From positions 1,054,001 through 1,118,000 of the forward strand of contig JAUIMM010000699.1 in the NCBI GenBank assembly GCA_031769625.1: 64,000 nucleotides of DNA, in the 5' to 3' direction. The notes under the pieces were generated by a model that searched no databases, was not told the origin of the DNA, and saw only the letters and a program-made list of their open reading frames with translations. This DNA is from Taudactylus pleione. Taxonomy: Eukaryota; Chordata; Amphibia; Anura; Myobatrachidae. A program made the position numbers and the translations under genes. This document shows positions 12,701 through 23,500 of the stretch, one piece after another; position 1 is the stretch's first letter; every line of letters begins with the position of its first letter.

Positions 12701-15500
12701 CAATTGCTCGTTTTAGGCCAAAATGCATTGAAAGCAATGGAAACAACAAAAGCGCATACTTTGTGATATCTCCTCTTGTAGCAAACACAGACAGCTCAAA
12801 ATTTCACTGGATGTGTTGAAGACCAAGACCCACAAATGTGATGTGAAATGGTTTTTCTCCCATGTTGCATTTAAGAGAAAACAGCACTTGCTCATTTTAG
12901 GCCAAAATGCATTGAAAGCAATGGAAACAACAAAAGCGCATACTTTGTGATATCTCCTCTTGTAGCAAACACAGACAGCTCAAAATTTCACTGGATGTGT
13001 TGAAGACCAAGACCCACAAATGTGATGTGAAATGGTTTTTCTCCCATGTTGCGTTTAAGAGAAAACAGCAATTGCTCATTTTAGGCTAAAATGCATTGAA
13101 AGCAATGGAAATAACAAAAGTGCATACTTTGTGATATCTCCTCTTGTAGCAAACACAGACAGCTCAAAATTTCACTGGATGTGTTGAAGACCAAGACCCA
13201 CAAATGTGATGTGAAATGGTTTTTCTCCCATGTTGCATTTAAGAGAAAACAGCAAATGCACGTTTTAGGCCAAAATGCATTGAAAGCCATGGAAGCAACA
13301 AAATTGCATACTTTGTGATATCTCCTCTCGTAGCAAACCCAGACAGCTCAAAATTTCACTGGATGTGTTGAAGACCAAGACCAACAAATGTGATGTGAAA
13401 TGGTTTTTCTCCCATGTTGCATTTAAGAGAAAACAGCAAATGCACGCTTTAGGCCAAAATGCATTGAAAGCAATGGAAGCAACAAAATTGCATACTTTGT
13501 GATATCTCCTCTTGTAGCAAACCCAGACAGCTCAAAATTTCACTGGATGTGTTGAAGACCAAGACCAACAAATGTGATGTGAAATGGTTTTTCTCCCATG
13601 TTGTGTTTAAGAGAAAACAGCAATTGTTCGTTTTAGGCCAAAATGCATTGAAAGCAATGGAAACAACAAAAGCGCATACTTTGTGTTATCTCCTCTTGTA
13701 GCAAACACAGACAGCTCAAAATTTCACTGGATGTGTTGAAGACCAAGACCCACAAATGTGATGTGAAATGGTTTTTCTCCCATGTTGCGTTTAAGAGAAA
13801 ACAGCAATTGCTCATTTTAGGCCAAAATGCATTGAAAGCAATGGAAATAACAAAAGCGCATACTTTGTGATATCTCCTCTTGTAGCAAACACAGACAGCT
13901 CAAAATTTCACTGGATGTGTTGAAGATCAAGACCCACAAATGTGATGTGAAATGGTTTTTCTCCCATGTTGCGTTTAAGAGAAAACAGTAATTGCTCGTT
14001 TTAGGCCAAAATGCATTGAAAGCAATGGAAACAACAAAAGCGCATACTTTGTGATATCTCCTCTTGTAGCAAACACAGACAGCTCAAAATTTCACTGGAT
14101 GTGTTGAAGACCAAGACCAACAAATGTGATGTGAAATGGTTTTTCTCCCATGTTGCGTTTAAGAGAAAACAGCAATTGCTCGTTTTAGGCCAAAATGCAT
14201 TGAAAGCAATGGATACAACAAAAGCGCATACTTTGTGATATCTCCTCTTGTAGCAAACACAGACAGCTCAAAATTTCACTGGATGTGTTGAAGACCAAGA
14301 CCCACAAATGTGATGTGAAATGGTTTTTCTCCCATGTTGCGTTTAAGAGAAAACAGCAGTTGCTCATTTTAGGCCAAAATGCATTGAAAGCAATGGAAAC
14401 AACAAAAGCGCATACTTTGTGATATCTCCTCCAATAGCAAACACAGACAGCTCAAAATTTCACTGGATGTGTTGAAGACCAAGACCCACAAATGTGATGT
14501 GAAATGGTTTTTCTCCCATGTTGCGTTTAAGAGAAAACAGCAAATGCACGTTTTAGGCCAAATTGCATTGAAAGCAATGGAAGCAACAAAATTCCATACT
14601 TTGTGATATCTCCTCTTGTAGCAAACCACGACAGCTCAAAATTTCACTGGATGTGTTGAAGACCAAGACCCACAAATGTGATGTGAAATGGTTTTTCTCC
14701 CATGTTGCGTTTAAGAGAAAACAGCAATTGCTCATTTTAGGCCAAAATGCATTGAAAGCAATGGAAACAACAAAAGCGCATAGTTTGTGATATCTCCTCT
14801 TGTATCAAACACAGACAGCTCAAAATTTCACTGGATGTGTTGAAGACCAAGGCCCACAAATGTGATGTGAAATGGTTTTTCTCCCATGTTGCGTTTAAGA
14901 AAAAACAGCAAATGCACGTTTTAGACCAAAATGCATTGAAAGCAATGGAAGCAACAAAATTGCATACTTTGTGATATCTCCTCTAGTAGCAAACACAGAC
15001 AGCTCAAAATTTCACTGGATGTGTTGAAGACCAAGACCCACAAATGTGATGTGAAATGGTTTTTCTCCCATGTTGCGTTTAAAAGAAAACAGCAATTGCT
15101 CATTTTAGGCCAAAATGCATTGAAAGCAATGGAAATAACAAAAGCGCATACTTTGTGATATCTGCTCTTGTAGCAAACACAGACAGCTCAAAATTTCACT
15201 GGATGTGTTGAAGACCAAGACCCACAAATGTAATGTGAAATGGTTTTTCTCCCATGTTGCATTTAAGAGAAAACAGCAATTGCTCGTTTTAGGCCAAAAT
15301 GCATTGAAAGCAATGGAAACAACAAAAGCGCATACTTTGTGATATCTCCTCTTGTAGCAAACACAGACAGCTCAAAATTTCACTGGATGTGTTGAAGACC
15401 AAGACCCACAAATGTGATGTGAAATGGTTTTTCTCCCATGTTGCATTTAAGAGAAAACAGCACTTGCTCATTTTAGGCCAAAATGCATTGAAAGCAATGG
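9740..15500. repeat. Higher-order repeat of 14 monomers (2,576 bp), two copies plus a partial third
   Basis: Ordered monomer variants repeat at 2,576 bp (14 x 184): the block from about 9769 matches 12345 and 14921, 10137 matches 12713 and 15289, 11609 matches 14185, and 11977 matches 14553. Diagnostic shared variants include 'ggctaaaatgc' (10508 and 13084), 'tgttgtgtttaag' (11024 and 13600) and 'cttgtatcaaac' (12224 and 14800). Few private substitutions separate the copies, so the duplication is recent. Edges are approximate. Confidence 0.85.
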
Positions 15501-17240
15501 AAACAACAAAAGCACATACTTTGTGATATCTCCTCTTGTAGCAAACACAGACAGCTCAAAATTTCACTGGATGTGTTGAAGACCAAGAACCACAAATGTG
15601 ATGTGAAATGGGTTTACTCCCATGTTGCGTTTAAGAGAAAACAGCAATTGCTCGTTTTAGGCCAAAATGCATTGAAAGCAATGGAAACAACAAAAGCGCA
15701 TACTTTGTGTTATCTTCTCTTGTAGCAAGCACAGACAGCTCAAAATTTCACTGGATGTGTTGAAGACCAAGACCCACAAATGTGATGTGAAATGGTTTTT
15801 CTCCCATGTTGCGTTTAAGAGAAAACAGCAATTGCTCATTTTAGGCCAAAATGCATTGAAAGCAATGGAAATAACAAAAGCGCATACTTTGTGATATCTC
15901 CTCTTGTAGCAAACACAGACAGCTCAAAATTTCACTGGATGTGTTGAAGACCAAGACCCACAAATGTGATGTGAAATGGTTTTTCTCCCATGTTGCATTT
16001 AAGAGAAAACAGCAATTGCTCGTTTTAGGCCGAAATGCATTGAAAGCAATGGAAACAACAAAAGCGCATACTTTGTGATATCTCCTCTTGTAGCAAACAC
16101 AGACAGCTCAAAATTTCACTGGATGTGTTGAAGACCAAGACCCACAAATGTGATGTGAAATGGTTTTTCTCCCATGTTGCATTTAAGAGAAAACAGCACT
16201 TGCTCATTTTAGGCCAAAATGCATTGAAAGCAATGGAAACAACAAAAGCACATACTTTGTGATATCTCCTCTTGTAGCAAACACAGACAGCTCAAAATTT
16301 CACTGGATGTGTTAAAGACCAAGAACCACAAATGTGATGTGAAATGGGTTTACTCCCATGTTGCGTTTAAGAGAAAACAGCAATTGCTCGTTTTAGGCCA
16401 AAATGCATTGAAAGCAATGGAAACAACAAAAGCGCATACTTTGTGTTATCTCCTCTTGTAGCAAGCACAGACAGCTCAAAATTTCACTGGATGTGTTGAA
16501 GACCAAGACCCACAAATGTGATATGAAATGGTTTTTCTCCCATGTTGCGTTTAAGAGAAAACAGCAATTGCTCATTTTAGGCCAAAATGCATTGAAAGCA
16601 ATGGAAACAACAAAAGTGCATACTTTGTGATATCTCCTCCCATAGCAAACACAGACAGCTCAAAATTTCACTGGATGTGTTGAAGACCAAGACCCACAAA
16701 TGTGATGTGAAATGGTTTTTCTCCCATGTTGCGTTTAAGAGAAAACAGCACATGCACGTTTTAGGCCAAATTGCATTGAAAGCAATGGAAGCAACAAAAT
16801 TGCATACTTTGTGATATCTCCTCTTGTAGCAAACACAGACAGCTCAAAATTTCACTGGATGTGTTGAAGACCAAGACCCACAAATGTGATGTGAAATGGT
16901 TTTTCTCCCATGTTGCGTTTAAGAGAAAACAGCAATTGCTCATTTTAGGCCAAAATGCATTGAAAGCAATGGAAACAACAAAAGCGCATACTTTGTGATA
17001 TCTCCTCTTGTAGCAAACACAGACAGCTCAAAATTTCACTGGATGTGTTGAAGACCAAGACCCACAAATGTGATGTGAAATGGTTTTTCTCCCATGTTGC
17101 GTTTAAGAGAAAACAGCAATTGCTCATTTTAGGCCAAAATGCATTGAAAGCAATGGAAACAACAAAAGCGCATACTTTGTGATATCTCCTCTTGTAGCAA
17201 ACACAGACAGCTCAAAATTTCACTGGATGTGTTGAAGACC

Positions 17241-17331
17241 TCGCCCCTAGAGGTCGCCTGTGATTCAGCTCTTAGGCCTCTGGAAGTGATTTGCAGCCAG
17301 GGACTGTCTGGAGTGTCCCTCCCCAGGGAGG
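17241..17331 (+). other. LINE copy 1 5' leader (91 nt)
   Basis: Sequence between the satellite junction and the first ORF1 ATG. It opens with 'tcgcccctagaggtcgcc' and is GC-rich compared with the AT-rich satellite. 'gaggtc' at 17250-17255 is complementary to 'gacctc' spanning the junction. Any internal promoter must lie here or within ORF1. I see no recognisable promoter element. Confidence 0.7.
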
Positions 17332-19866
17332 ATGGAGGGCCTGCCGGGAGATGGTGGAGGAGATCCAGGGGTCCTGGAAGTCTCTGAGGGCCCGGATCCT
17401 GGAGGTGGTGGAGGGCCTGCTGGAAGTACTGGCCGACCGGTGGTGGTGCTCTCCCGGCTGGATGTGGCCGTGGAAGATGGTGAGAGCCGGACTTTGGACC
17501 CCATGCTGCATGGCCCCCCTGTGAGTGGCGATTTAACTTCAGGGTGCGGGCTAACGCAGTGCTCCCCTATGAGTGAGGACTTAACTCTAGGGTGTGAGAT
17601 GGTGGTAAGCTCCCCTGGGAGTGAAGCAACCCCAGGAGTAGAACCAGTTCCCCCGGGTCTGCTTACCTTTTGTGCGGAGACGGAGATGGAGATGGAGGAG
17701 GAGATCTGTCCCGATGCTCAGCATCTCCTGGAGGAAGATTCCCTGGAGTCTGATTCTGAGGGAGACGGGGCTGCTGCTGCTGCCGCTGCTGCTGCCGCCG
17801 CCGCTGCTGCCAAACAGGAGATGTTCCTGGCTATGGATGTTGTGGCTTTGAGAAAGGAGGCTGGTCGGGTGTCTGCTCGGATTGCCTCAAAGAAGAAGCA
17901 ATTCATGACATCTACGAACGAGGGGAGGCTGATCATCAAAGATGAGCTCCTGATGCTGGCGGAGAAGCGGGCCAAGTACAAGGGCAGAGTACTGTATCTG
18001 CTGAGCCTGGCGGGCCCGGTGGCAGCCCCAGCGAGGATGGAGGAGTCTTCAGAGGCTTTTTGGGAATCGAGTCTGGTGAAACAGGCTATTTTGGGTCCCA
18101 AGATGGCGCCGATGGAGGTCGGAGACGACGAGATCGGGGAAGGAGGCGGCGCGGAGATCAAGTCGGAAGACATGGTGGGTGTCTCAGCGGCAGATGCGGG
18201 CCCGAAGGAGTTAATCCACAGAGTCCGGAAGATGGCTGCGGAGGCCCTGCTCTCTGCGGGTCACGATGCGGCTCACGATGCGCTTCACGGTGGGAAGGCG
18301 GAAGCGCCTTTGGAGATGGTTGCTGACGGAGCCATGGAGTTGGAGGAAGCTCCCCGGCGACTGATGGATGGAGACATGGCCGTGGTCCCCACGGTGATCG
18401 GGAACACTGCTGCCGGATCCGGTGAGTGTGTGATGCCTGCCGGTGTTATGCTGGCGCCCGGTCCTGATCTGCCAGCTGTTGAGAGGAGGGTAGTTGCGGC
18501 TGACTGTGTGAGTGACTCCCTTGATACAGAAATGCTGCAGATTGCTGACAGGGTGGAGGCAGATGTTAACAGGGCCACATCTGTTGTCCCAGGGGCTCCT
18601 GTACTGAGGGCAGGTGCTAGCCTGGTACAGGGTCTGCCCCCTCTGGACAGGTCCACTTTATCGGAGGAACAATTGAAAGTAGCGGACTCACTGTATGGGG
18701 GAATAGGGGGGCCTGAGAGGATCCGTGAGGCAATTGAATTGATTGCTGAAAATAATTCGAGACTGGAAAGTATGGGCCAGCCTATGCCCAAGTCTTATGC
18801 GACAATAGTGTCTGGTGGAGGGGCACCAAGGATTCCTAATGCCGCTACCAGTGGTGATGGTGGTGGGAGTGGTATTGGTGGTGGTACCCCGATAAGAAGG
18901 CGGAATGTGGTGCAGCTAAAGTGGGTAGCTGAGGGGGACCCGCCAAGTAAGGGTGTTTTTCTAGAGATGGTTTTCTCCATGGGATTCTCACCCATGGACC
19001 TCTTTGCCTGCATTCACCCCATCAGAACCCCGGAGTATGATCTGAGTTTTCAGACTCTGCGGGGGTTGCAGGCATTTGCGTCCAGGTGGGAGGAGAAGAA
19101 GGGTGTGACACCCTTTAGTAATTACAGGTCTCAAATGGTCTCTCACCAGGATAGGGTTAAAGTCACTATCCTGGTGAGAAATGAGAGCCTCCCAGTACAG
19201 GACATCCTTTTCTGGTTATCCCGCTTTTGTACAGTATTGTCCACGTGCCTGGAGAAAATTGACTACACAAAGGGGGTGTGGGGTGGAGCTTATTCTGTCT
19301 TTGTCAGGCTAAACAGGGTAGGTATAGAGACAAAGCACATTCCGGCAGCAGCTTTTATTGGCCGAGATAAGATCCAGGCTTTCTACCCCGGTCAGCCAAG
19401 AGTCTGTCATCGTTGTGGTAGCTTTAGGCATTTTTCTAACAATTGCCCTGAGGTCAAGTGTGCCATGTGTGGCGAGTTGGGTCACCTCTCTAGAGATTGT
19501 GATGTGGTGAAGTGTAATCTCTGTGGGTGTATTGGTCACCCTTATAGCCATTGCCCCTCGGCATCGCACAATGAGGAAAGTGCTATTGGGAGTTTGCCGG
19601 TGGTCATAGAACCTCCAACGAGAGGGGCCAGTCTGAGTGACATTGAGGAGGGTGAGGAGGTAGGTAGTGGAAAAGATGTGCTGGAAGCTGCCAAAATCCA
19701 GAAGGAGGTGCCGGTAGAGAGGGGAGAATCTTCCTTTACAGTTGTGAAGTCAAATAGGAAGAGGAGGGTAGGGCAAAGGGAGGATGTTGTCCAGCTTTCA
19801 AATCGCTTTACATTCTCTGTGGCAGATGACGAGGAGGAGGAGGTAGCGGAGAAGGGGGGGAGATAG
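17332..19866 (+). CDS. LINE ORF1 protein (zinc-knuckle RNA-binding, gag-like), copy 1, C-terminally truncated by frameshift
   Basis: 844 aa. ORF1 proteins of this class coat the LINE RNA to form the RNP. Start: the first ATG of the element, with A at -3 and G at +4, a good Kozak context. Residues 1-160 are Gly/Pro/acid-rich and end in 14 alanines (147-160). A basic/helical stretch follows. Residues about 525-690 form a conserved hydrophobic domain like the RRM-like core of Tx1-type ORF1 proteins (contains FYPGQP just before the knuckles). Three CX2CX4HX4C knuckles use C692/C695/H700/C705, C710/C713/H718/C723 and C728/C731/H736/C741. The frame ends after residue 844 because a run of 7 G at 19853-19859 replaces the 8 G of copy 2. 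The knuckles survive, but about 212 C-terminal residues are lost. A sequencing error in the homopolymer is the main alternative. Confidence 0.88.
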   Translation: MEGLPGDGGGDPGVLEVSEGPDPGGGGGPAGSTGRPVVVLSRLDVAVEDGESRTLDPMLHGPPVSGDLTSGCGLTQCSPMSEDLTLGCEMVVSSPGSEATPGVEPVPPGLLTFCAETEMEMEEEICPDAQHLLEEDSLESDSEGDGAAAAAAAAAAAAAAKQEMFLAMDVVALRKEAGRVSARIASKKKQFMTSTNEGRLIIKDELLMLAEKRAKYKGRVLYLLSLAGPVAAPARMEESSEAFWESSLVKQAILGPKMAPMEVGDDEIGEGGGAEIKSEDMVGVSAADAGPKELIHRVRKMAAEALLSAGHDAAHDALHGGKAEAPLEMVADGAMELEEAPRRLMDGDMAVVPTVIGNTAAGSGECVMPAGVMLAPGPDLPAVERRVVAADCVSDSLDTEMLQIADRVEADVNRATSVVPGAPVLRAGASLVQGLPPLDRSTLSEEQLKVADSLYGGIGGPERIREAIELIAENNSRLESMGQPMPKSYATIVSGGGAPRIPNAATSGDGGGSGIGGGTPIRRRNVVQLKWVAEGDPPSKGVFLEMVFSMGFSPMDLFACIHPIRTPEYDLSFQTLRGLQAFASRWEEKKGVTPFSNYRSQMVSHQDRVKVTILVRNESLPVQDILFWLSRFCTVLSTCLEKIDYTKGVWGGAYSVFVRLNRVGIETKHIPAAAFIGRDKIQAFYPGQPRVCHRCGSFRHFSNNCPEVKCAMCGELGHLSRDCDVVKCNLCGCIGHPYSHCPSASHNEESAIGSLPVVIEPPTRGASLSDIEEGEEVGSGKDVLEAAKIQKEVPVERGESSFTVVKSNRKRRVGQREDVVQLSNRFTFSVADDEEEEVAEKGGR
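17770..17811 (+). repeat. GCN trinucleotide tract encoding 14 alanines in ORF1 (copy 1)
   Basis: Fourteen consecutive GCT/GCC codons, imperfectly interspersed, encode Ala147-160 of ORF1. The same length and codon order occur in copy 2, so it has not expanded since the duplication. Mixed codons suggest stable retention, not recent slippage. Confidence 0.9.
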
Positions 19867-20498
19867 TAAGACAGGAAAATGGTGATTTGGTTCAGGTTGC
19901 TAGGCCTTCTGAGGTGAGAAAGAAGGTCAGTAGGAAAAGTACCTTTGGGGAAGCCGCAGAAGGTGCCAAAGCGAAAAACAGGAGAAGAGGGGGTAAGGTT
20001 ACGGTAAAATCAAAGAATGTGGAACATGGTGGTAAGCTGGAGTGGGACCTGTCGAATCTGGGATTGACAGGGTCAAGTGGTGAAGGAAAGGGGTTAGGGA
20101 AGATGGAGGAGGTTGGAGTGTTTTCTGCTGGAGCAGACATAGTTGAGGAAACCCCTGAGTCTGTTATTTTGGGAGATTCTTTGGAGATGATACCTCCAAG
20201 TCAGGAAGCTCCAGTCATCTTGGTGGATCCAAAACTGCCAGATCCTGACCCTGATCCTGCTTTTGTTTCCCTGATTGGTGGGGACAGGCAGGGTATTGTT
20301 GAGGTGGGGTTGGTGTCTGCGGTTGGGGCCGATGGGCCGGGTGAACCAACTGCGGGTGCTGTGCCTCTTGGGGATGGTGTGGATGTGGTGGAGGGTGAGT
20401 GTATGGTTGTGTCATCGTCTGGTGAAGGTATCACTTCTGGGGTGCCTTGTAAGCAGGAAGGTTCCTCGGGGGAGGGGTCTTCCTGTGTAACAAAGTGA
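19867..20498 (+). pseudogene. LINE ORF1 3' remainder, copy 1, out of frame after the G-run deletion
   Basis: This is the segment that in copy 2 continues ORF1 to residue 1,055. In copy 1 it sits in a different frame from the upstream ORF1, open from an internal ATG at 19887 to the TGA at 20496-20498 (203 aa). It encodes a Lys/Arg-rich stretch (possible nuclear or nucleic-acid-binding patch) and then an acidic, Pro/Asp-rich tail with a short DP repeat. There is no independent evidence that the internal ATG is used. It is best read as the detached C-terminus of ORF1. Confidence 0.8.
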
Positions 20499-20534
20499 AA
20501 GTGAAATGGAGCCCTATCTCTATAATCTAGAACT

Positions 20535-23500
20535 ATGGCTACACACCCTATACGATGCGCCACCATTAATGTGGCTTCCGTTTATTCTGAACGTGCTCGT
20601 TATATGGCCTTTTCTTTTTTCAACACGATTGAGGTTGATATTTTGTTTTTGCAGGAGACCAGAATAGGGGACTTGTCCACACTTTGCAGGGCCAAAAGCC
20701 AGTGGAGGAGGGGCCCATCCTATTGGTCTCTTGCGGCCGAGCCGTACGGTGGGGTGGCAGTGCTTTTTACTGATATGGTAACTGTACACAAGATTATAGA
20801 ATTACAGATAGGTAGGTGTATGGTTTTGGATGTTAGCCTAAGGGGGCATGATCTCAGGCTGATTAACGTCTACGGGCCAAAGTCGGCCTGGGATAGGAAG
20901 TGCCTTTTTGGGCTGATAAAACCATTCCTTTTTACGGCCCGGCAGGTTGTCTTTGGTGGTGATTTTAACACCATTGTAAGGCCCAAAGACAGGGGGGGTG
21001 CAAAGTCAACCCTGGGCTATGATGCGAGATTTTTAGTTAGTATGGTTAGAGAGGCAGGTCTGGTCAATGTGCACATTCGCCATTGTCCAGACCTCACGGG
21101 TTACACATATCATTGTAGCAATCGTAGGTCTAGGATAGATAGGTTTTTTGTTAAGGAGAGTTCGAAAACTCTGCCTCCTGAGGTAAGGGCTGTAGAATTC
21201 TCAGACCACGTTTGCTTGAGTGTCGCGTTGAATGCTTCGGAAACTCCTCAGAGAGGGCGGGGCCTTTGGCATTTGAGCTCTGACCTTCTGAAAGAAGAGA
21301 GTATTAGCCAGTCCTTTAGGGATTTCTTCCAACTACAGGAGACACTTCTGGAGGCTGGTTGGTCTAGGTCTGAGTGGTGGGAAGAGTGCAAAAAAAGGAC
21401 TCGAAGGCTTTTTCAGAGGCTGGTAGCACAAAAGAACTTGAGAAAAAGATGTGTCTACCAGAGTTTGAGGAAGAAACTTGATTTCCTGATCTCTGAGTGT
21501 GGAGATAGTGGGGATATCTTCCGGGTGAAAGCTCAGTTGAGGGAGCTCCAATATGATCGGCTGGCTTCCTTGATTTTGGAGAGGGATTATGGTAAATACC
21601 ACTCGCCTGATCCCTACCAGAGTTGCAGGAAGGCGGTTGATCTAAGGGAGGTGAAGGGCCTGTATGACGGGCAGGGTACTCTCTGTGAAGACAGGGATGG
21701 CATCCTGGGTGTCATCGGGTCCTACTATACGGACCTTCTGTCTGAGCAGCCACTTATTAGGGAGAGGATGGAGTCCTTTCTGAAGGAGACACCAGGGTTA
21801 GAGAAACTTGATGCCTCCTTTGACTCCTTGGGTGATGATGTGACAGTGGAGGAAGTCAAGAGGGCAATAGACAGTTTGTCTATCAAAAAATCTCCAGGTC
21901 CGGATGGTTTAACGTCCGAGTTCTTTAAAGCTTTCAGGGACATCTTGGCTCCGCGCCTTATGGAGGTCTATAATGAATGCCTGGGTGAGGGGTCGCTCCC
22001 TCCTTCCATGAGGTCTTCCGCTCTCATATTGTTATCAAAAGGTAAGGACCCATCCCGTATTGAGAATTGGCGCCCCATCGCTCTTCTCAATACGGACAGA
22101 AAGATCCTGGCAAAAATACTGTTTAATCGGCTGATGGAAGTTTCCGGGCTGGTACTGTCTCCATCTCAGCATTGCACCGTGAAGGGTCGTAGCACGTTTA
22201 GTGCTGTCCTTGGCGTCCGGGAGGCCGTGGAACGCTGTTGTGCTGAAAAGTGGTGCAAGTACTTACTGGCATTGGACCAGTTGAAGGCTTTTGACCGGGT
22301 GAACCATAAGTACCTGTGGGCTGTTCTGGAATGGTATGGTCTTCCAGTGAGGGTGGTGGATTGGCTTCGTGTTTTGTACAATCAGGCCGAAAGCTTCCCG
22401 CTTGTTAATGGTTGGGTGGGCCCTGCTTTCAAGGTTGACTCTGGTGTCCGTCAGGTATGCCCCCTGAGCCCGCTCTTATATGTTTTCGCGATTGATCCCT
22501 TCGTAAGGAGGATTGGTTGCAGTGCATTGAGGGGGGTGCAGCTGGGCCCAGAGGCTCCATTGAGGGTGGTGGCCTACGCGGATGATGTCACTGTGGTCCT
22601 GTCCTCTGTGGCAGAGGCTCAGTGTATAGAACACCTAGTCTCCGACTACTCTGAAGCCTCGTGCTCCAGAGTAAATCAGGACAAATGTGAAGCTTTCTGG
22701 ATGGGGGAGGAAGGTGATGAATTTCGCCTTCCGGACAGTCTCCCCCGGGCCAGTTCGCAGATCAAAATCCTAGGCATCATTTTTGACCGAGGTGATTATG
22801 CCACTCGAAATTGGGAAAAGAGGATAGAGGAAGCCAGCAGGAAAGTACAGTCCTGGAGAACTTGGCAGTTCTCCTACAGGGAAAGGGTTCACTTGTGCAA
22901 AACTTTCCTGGTTCCTATATTTCTGTATGTCAGCTACGTGTGTTTCTTGCCACAATCTTTGTGGTCCAAAGTGTTATCCTTGTTCTTCCTTTTATTTTGG
23001 GGGAACGGGATGAACATTGTCAAGAGGGGTATAACCTACAGACCAAGGAATGAAGGTGGATTGGGTATGGTCAATCCGGTGGTGTTTTTTGCCACAACTT
23101 TTATTAAATTGAATCTTGGAAGTCTGTTTCTGGAGACTTCTCCTTGGTGGGTAGAGAGTTTTAGGGCTTGGGTGTCTCCTTTCCTTGAACTCTGGTATGA
23201 TGGCGGCCGTGTTAAAGCCTTCAGAGGTAGGTCTGGTGCTCTTCCGATCTATGTCATCCTGTGCTTGAGAGTGACAAGGCTATGGGGAGTAGTGGCGAGT
23301 GATGTCAAGACCCTTTCTAGGAAGGAGTTGGAGAGAGGCATTTTGCGGGCTCACTTCTATGCCCCGCTATCACTGAGGGACTGCCCGGGCAAGGTTTGCT
23401 CAGATGGGATCTCTTTGATCTGTTCAGAGAGGATTCCACTGAAGTATAGGGACCTGGCCTGGCTCTCTTTTCAAGGAAGGCTCTATGTTAGGGGGCACAT

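Larger units (their letters stand above)
1..17240. repeat. 184-bp satellite array, type A, left block (about 94 monomers)
   Basis: Uninterrupted head-to-tail tandem array. The same landmarks recur every 184 bp: 'gatatctcctcttgtagc', 'agctcaaaatttcactgg', 'cccacaaatgtgatgtg', 'cccatgttgcgtttaag' and 'ggccaaaatgcattg'. Monomers differ by a few substitutions (for example tgttatctcc for tgatatctcc, cccatag or cccttag for cttgtag, cacgttttag for ctcattttag), and these variants recur in patterns that define higher-order repeats. No indel shifts the phase in this block. The monomer is AT-rich and most copies carry a GATATC and an ATGCAT hexamer. I do not recognise the satellite family. A centromeric or pericentromeric location is plausible from the size and HOR organisation but is inference. 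Confidence 0.97.

Noticed and set aside
17..16943. 60-aa (sometimes 69- or 86-aa) open frames on the minus strand in most satellite monomers, seemingly conserved
   Set aside because: They are the monomer read in one frame. 184 is not a multiple of 3, each ends within a monomer, and variants gain or lose stops freely. The conservation comes from satellite homogenisation.
1..17240. CRISPR-like or phage-like repeat array
   Set aside because: Repeats are 184 bp with no unique spacers, and the mobile elements are eukaryotic LINEs.
17718..18173. 151-aa minus-strand frame with poly-Ala (also at 28360-28815), and other antisense frames across ORF1 and ORF2
   Set aside because: Shadow frames of the GC-rich ORF1/ORF2 coding strand. 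GCN repeats stay open in several frames.
22036..22048. Splice-donor-like 'aaaaggtaagg' inside ORF2
   Set aside because: A lone consensus-like match in a coding frame with no supporting acceptor or transcript evidence.
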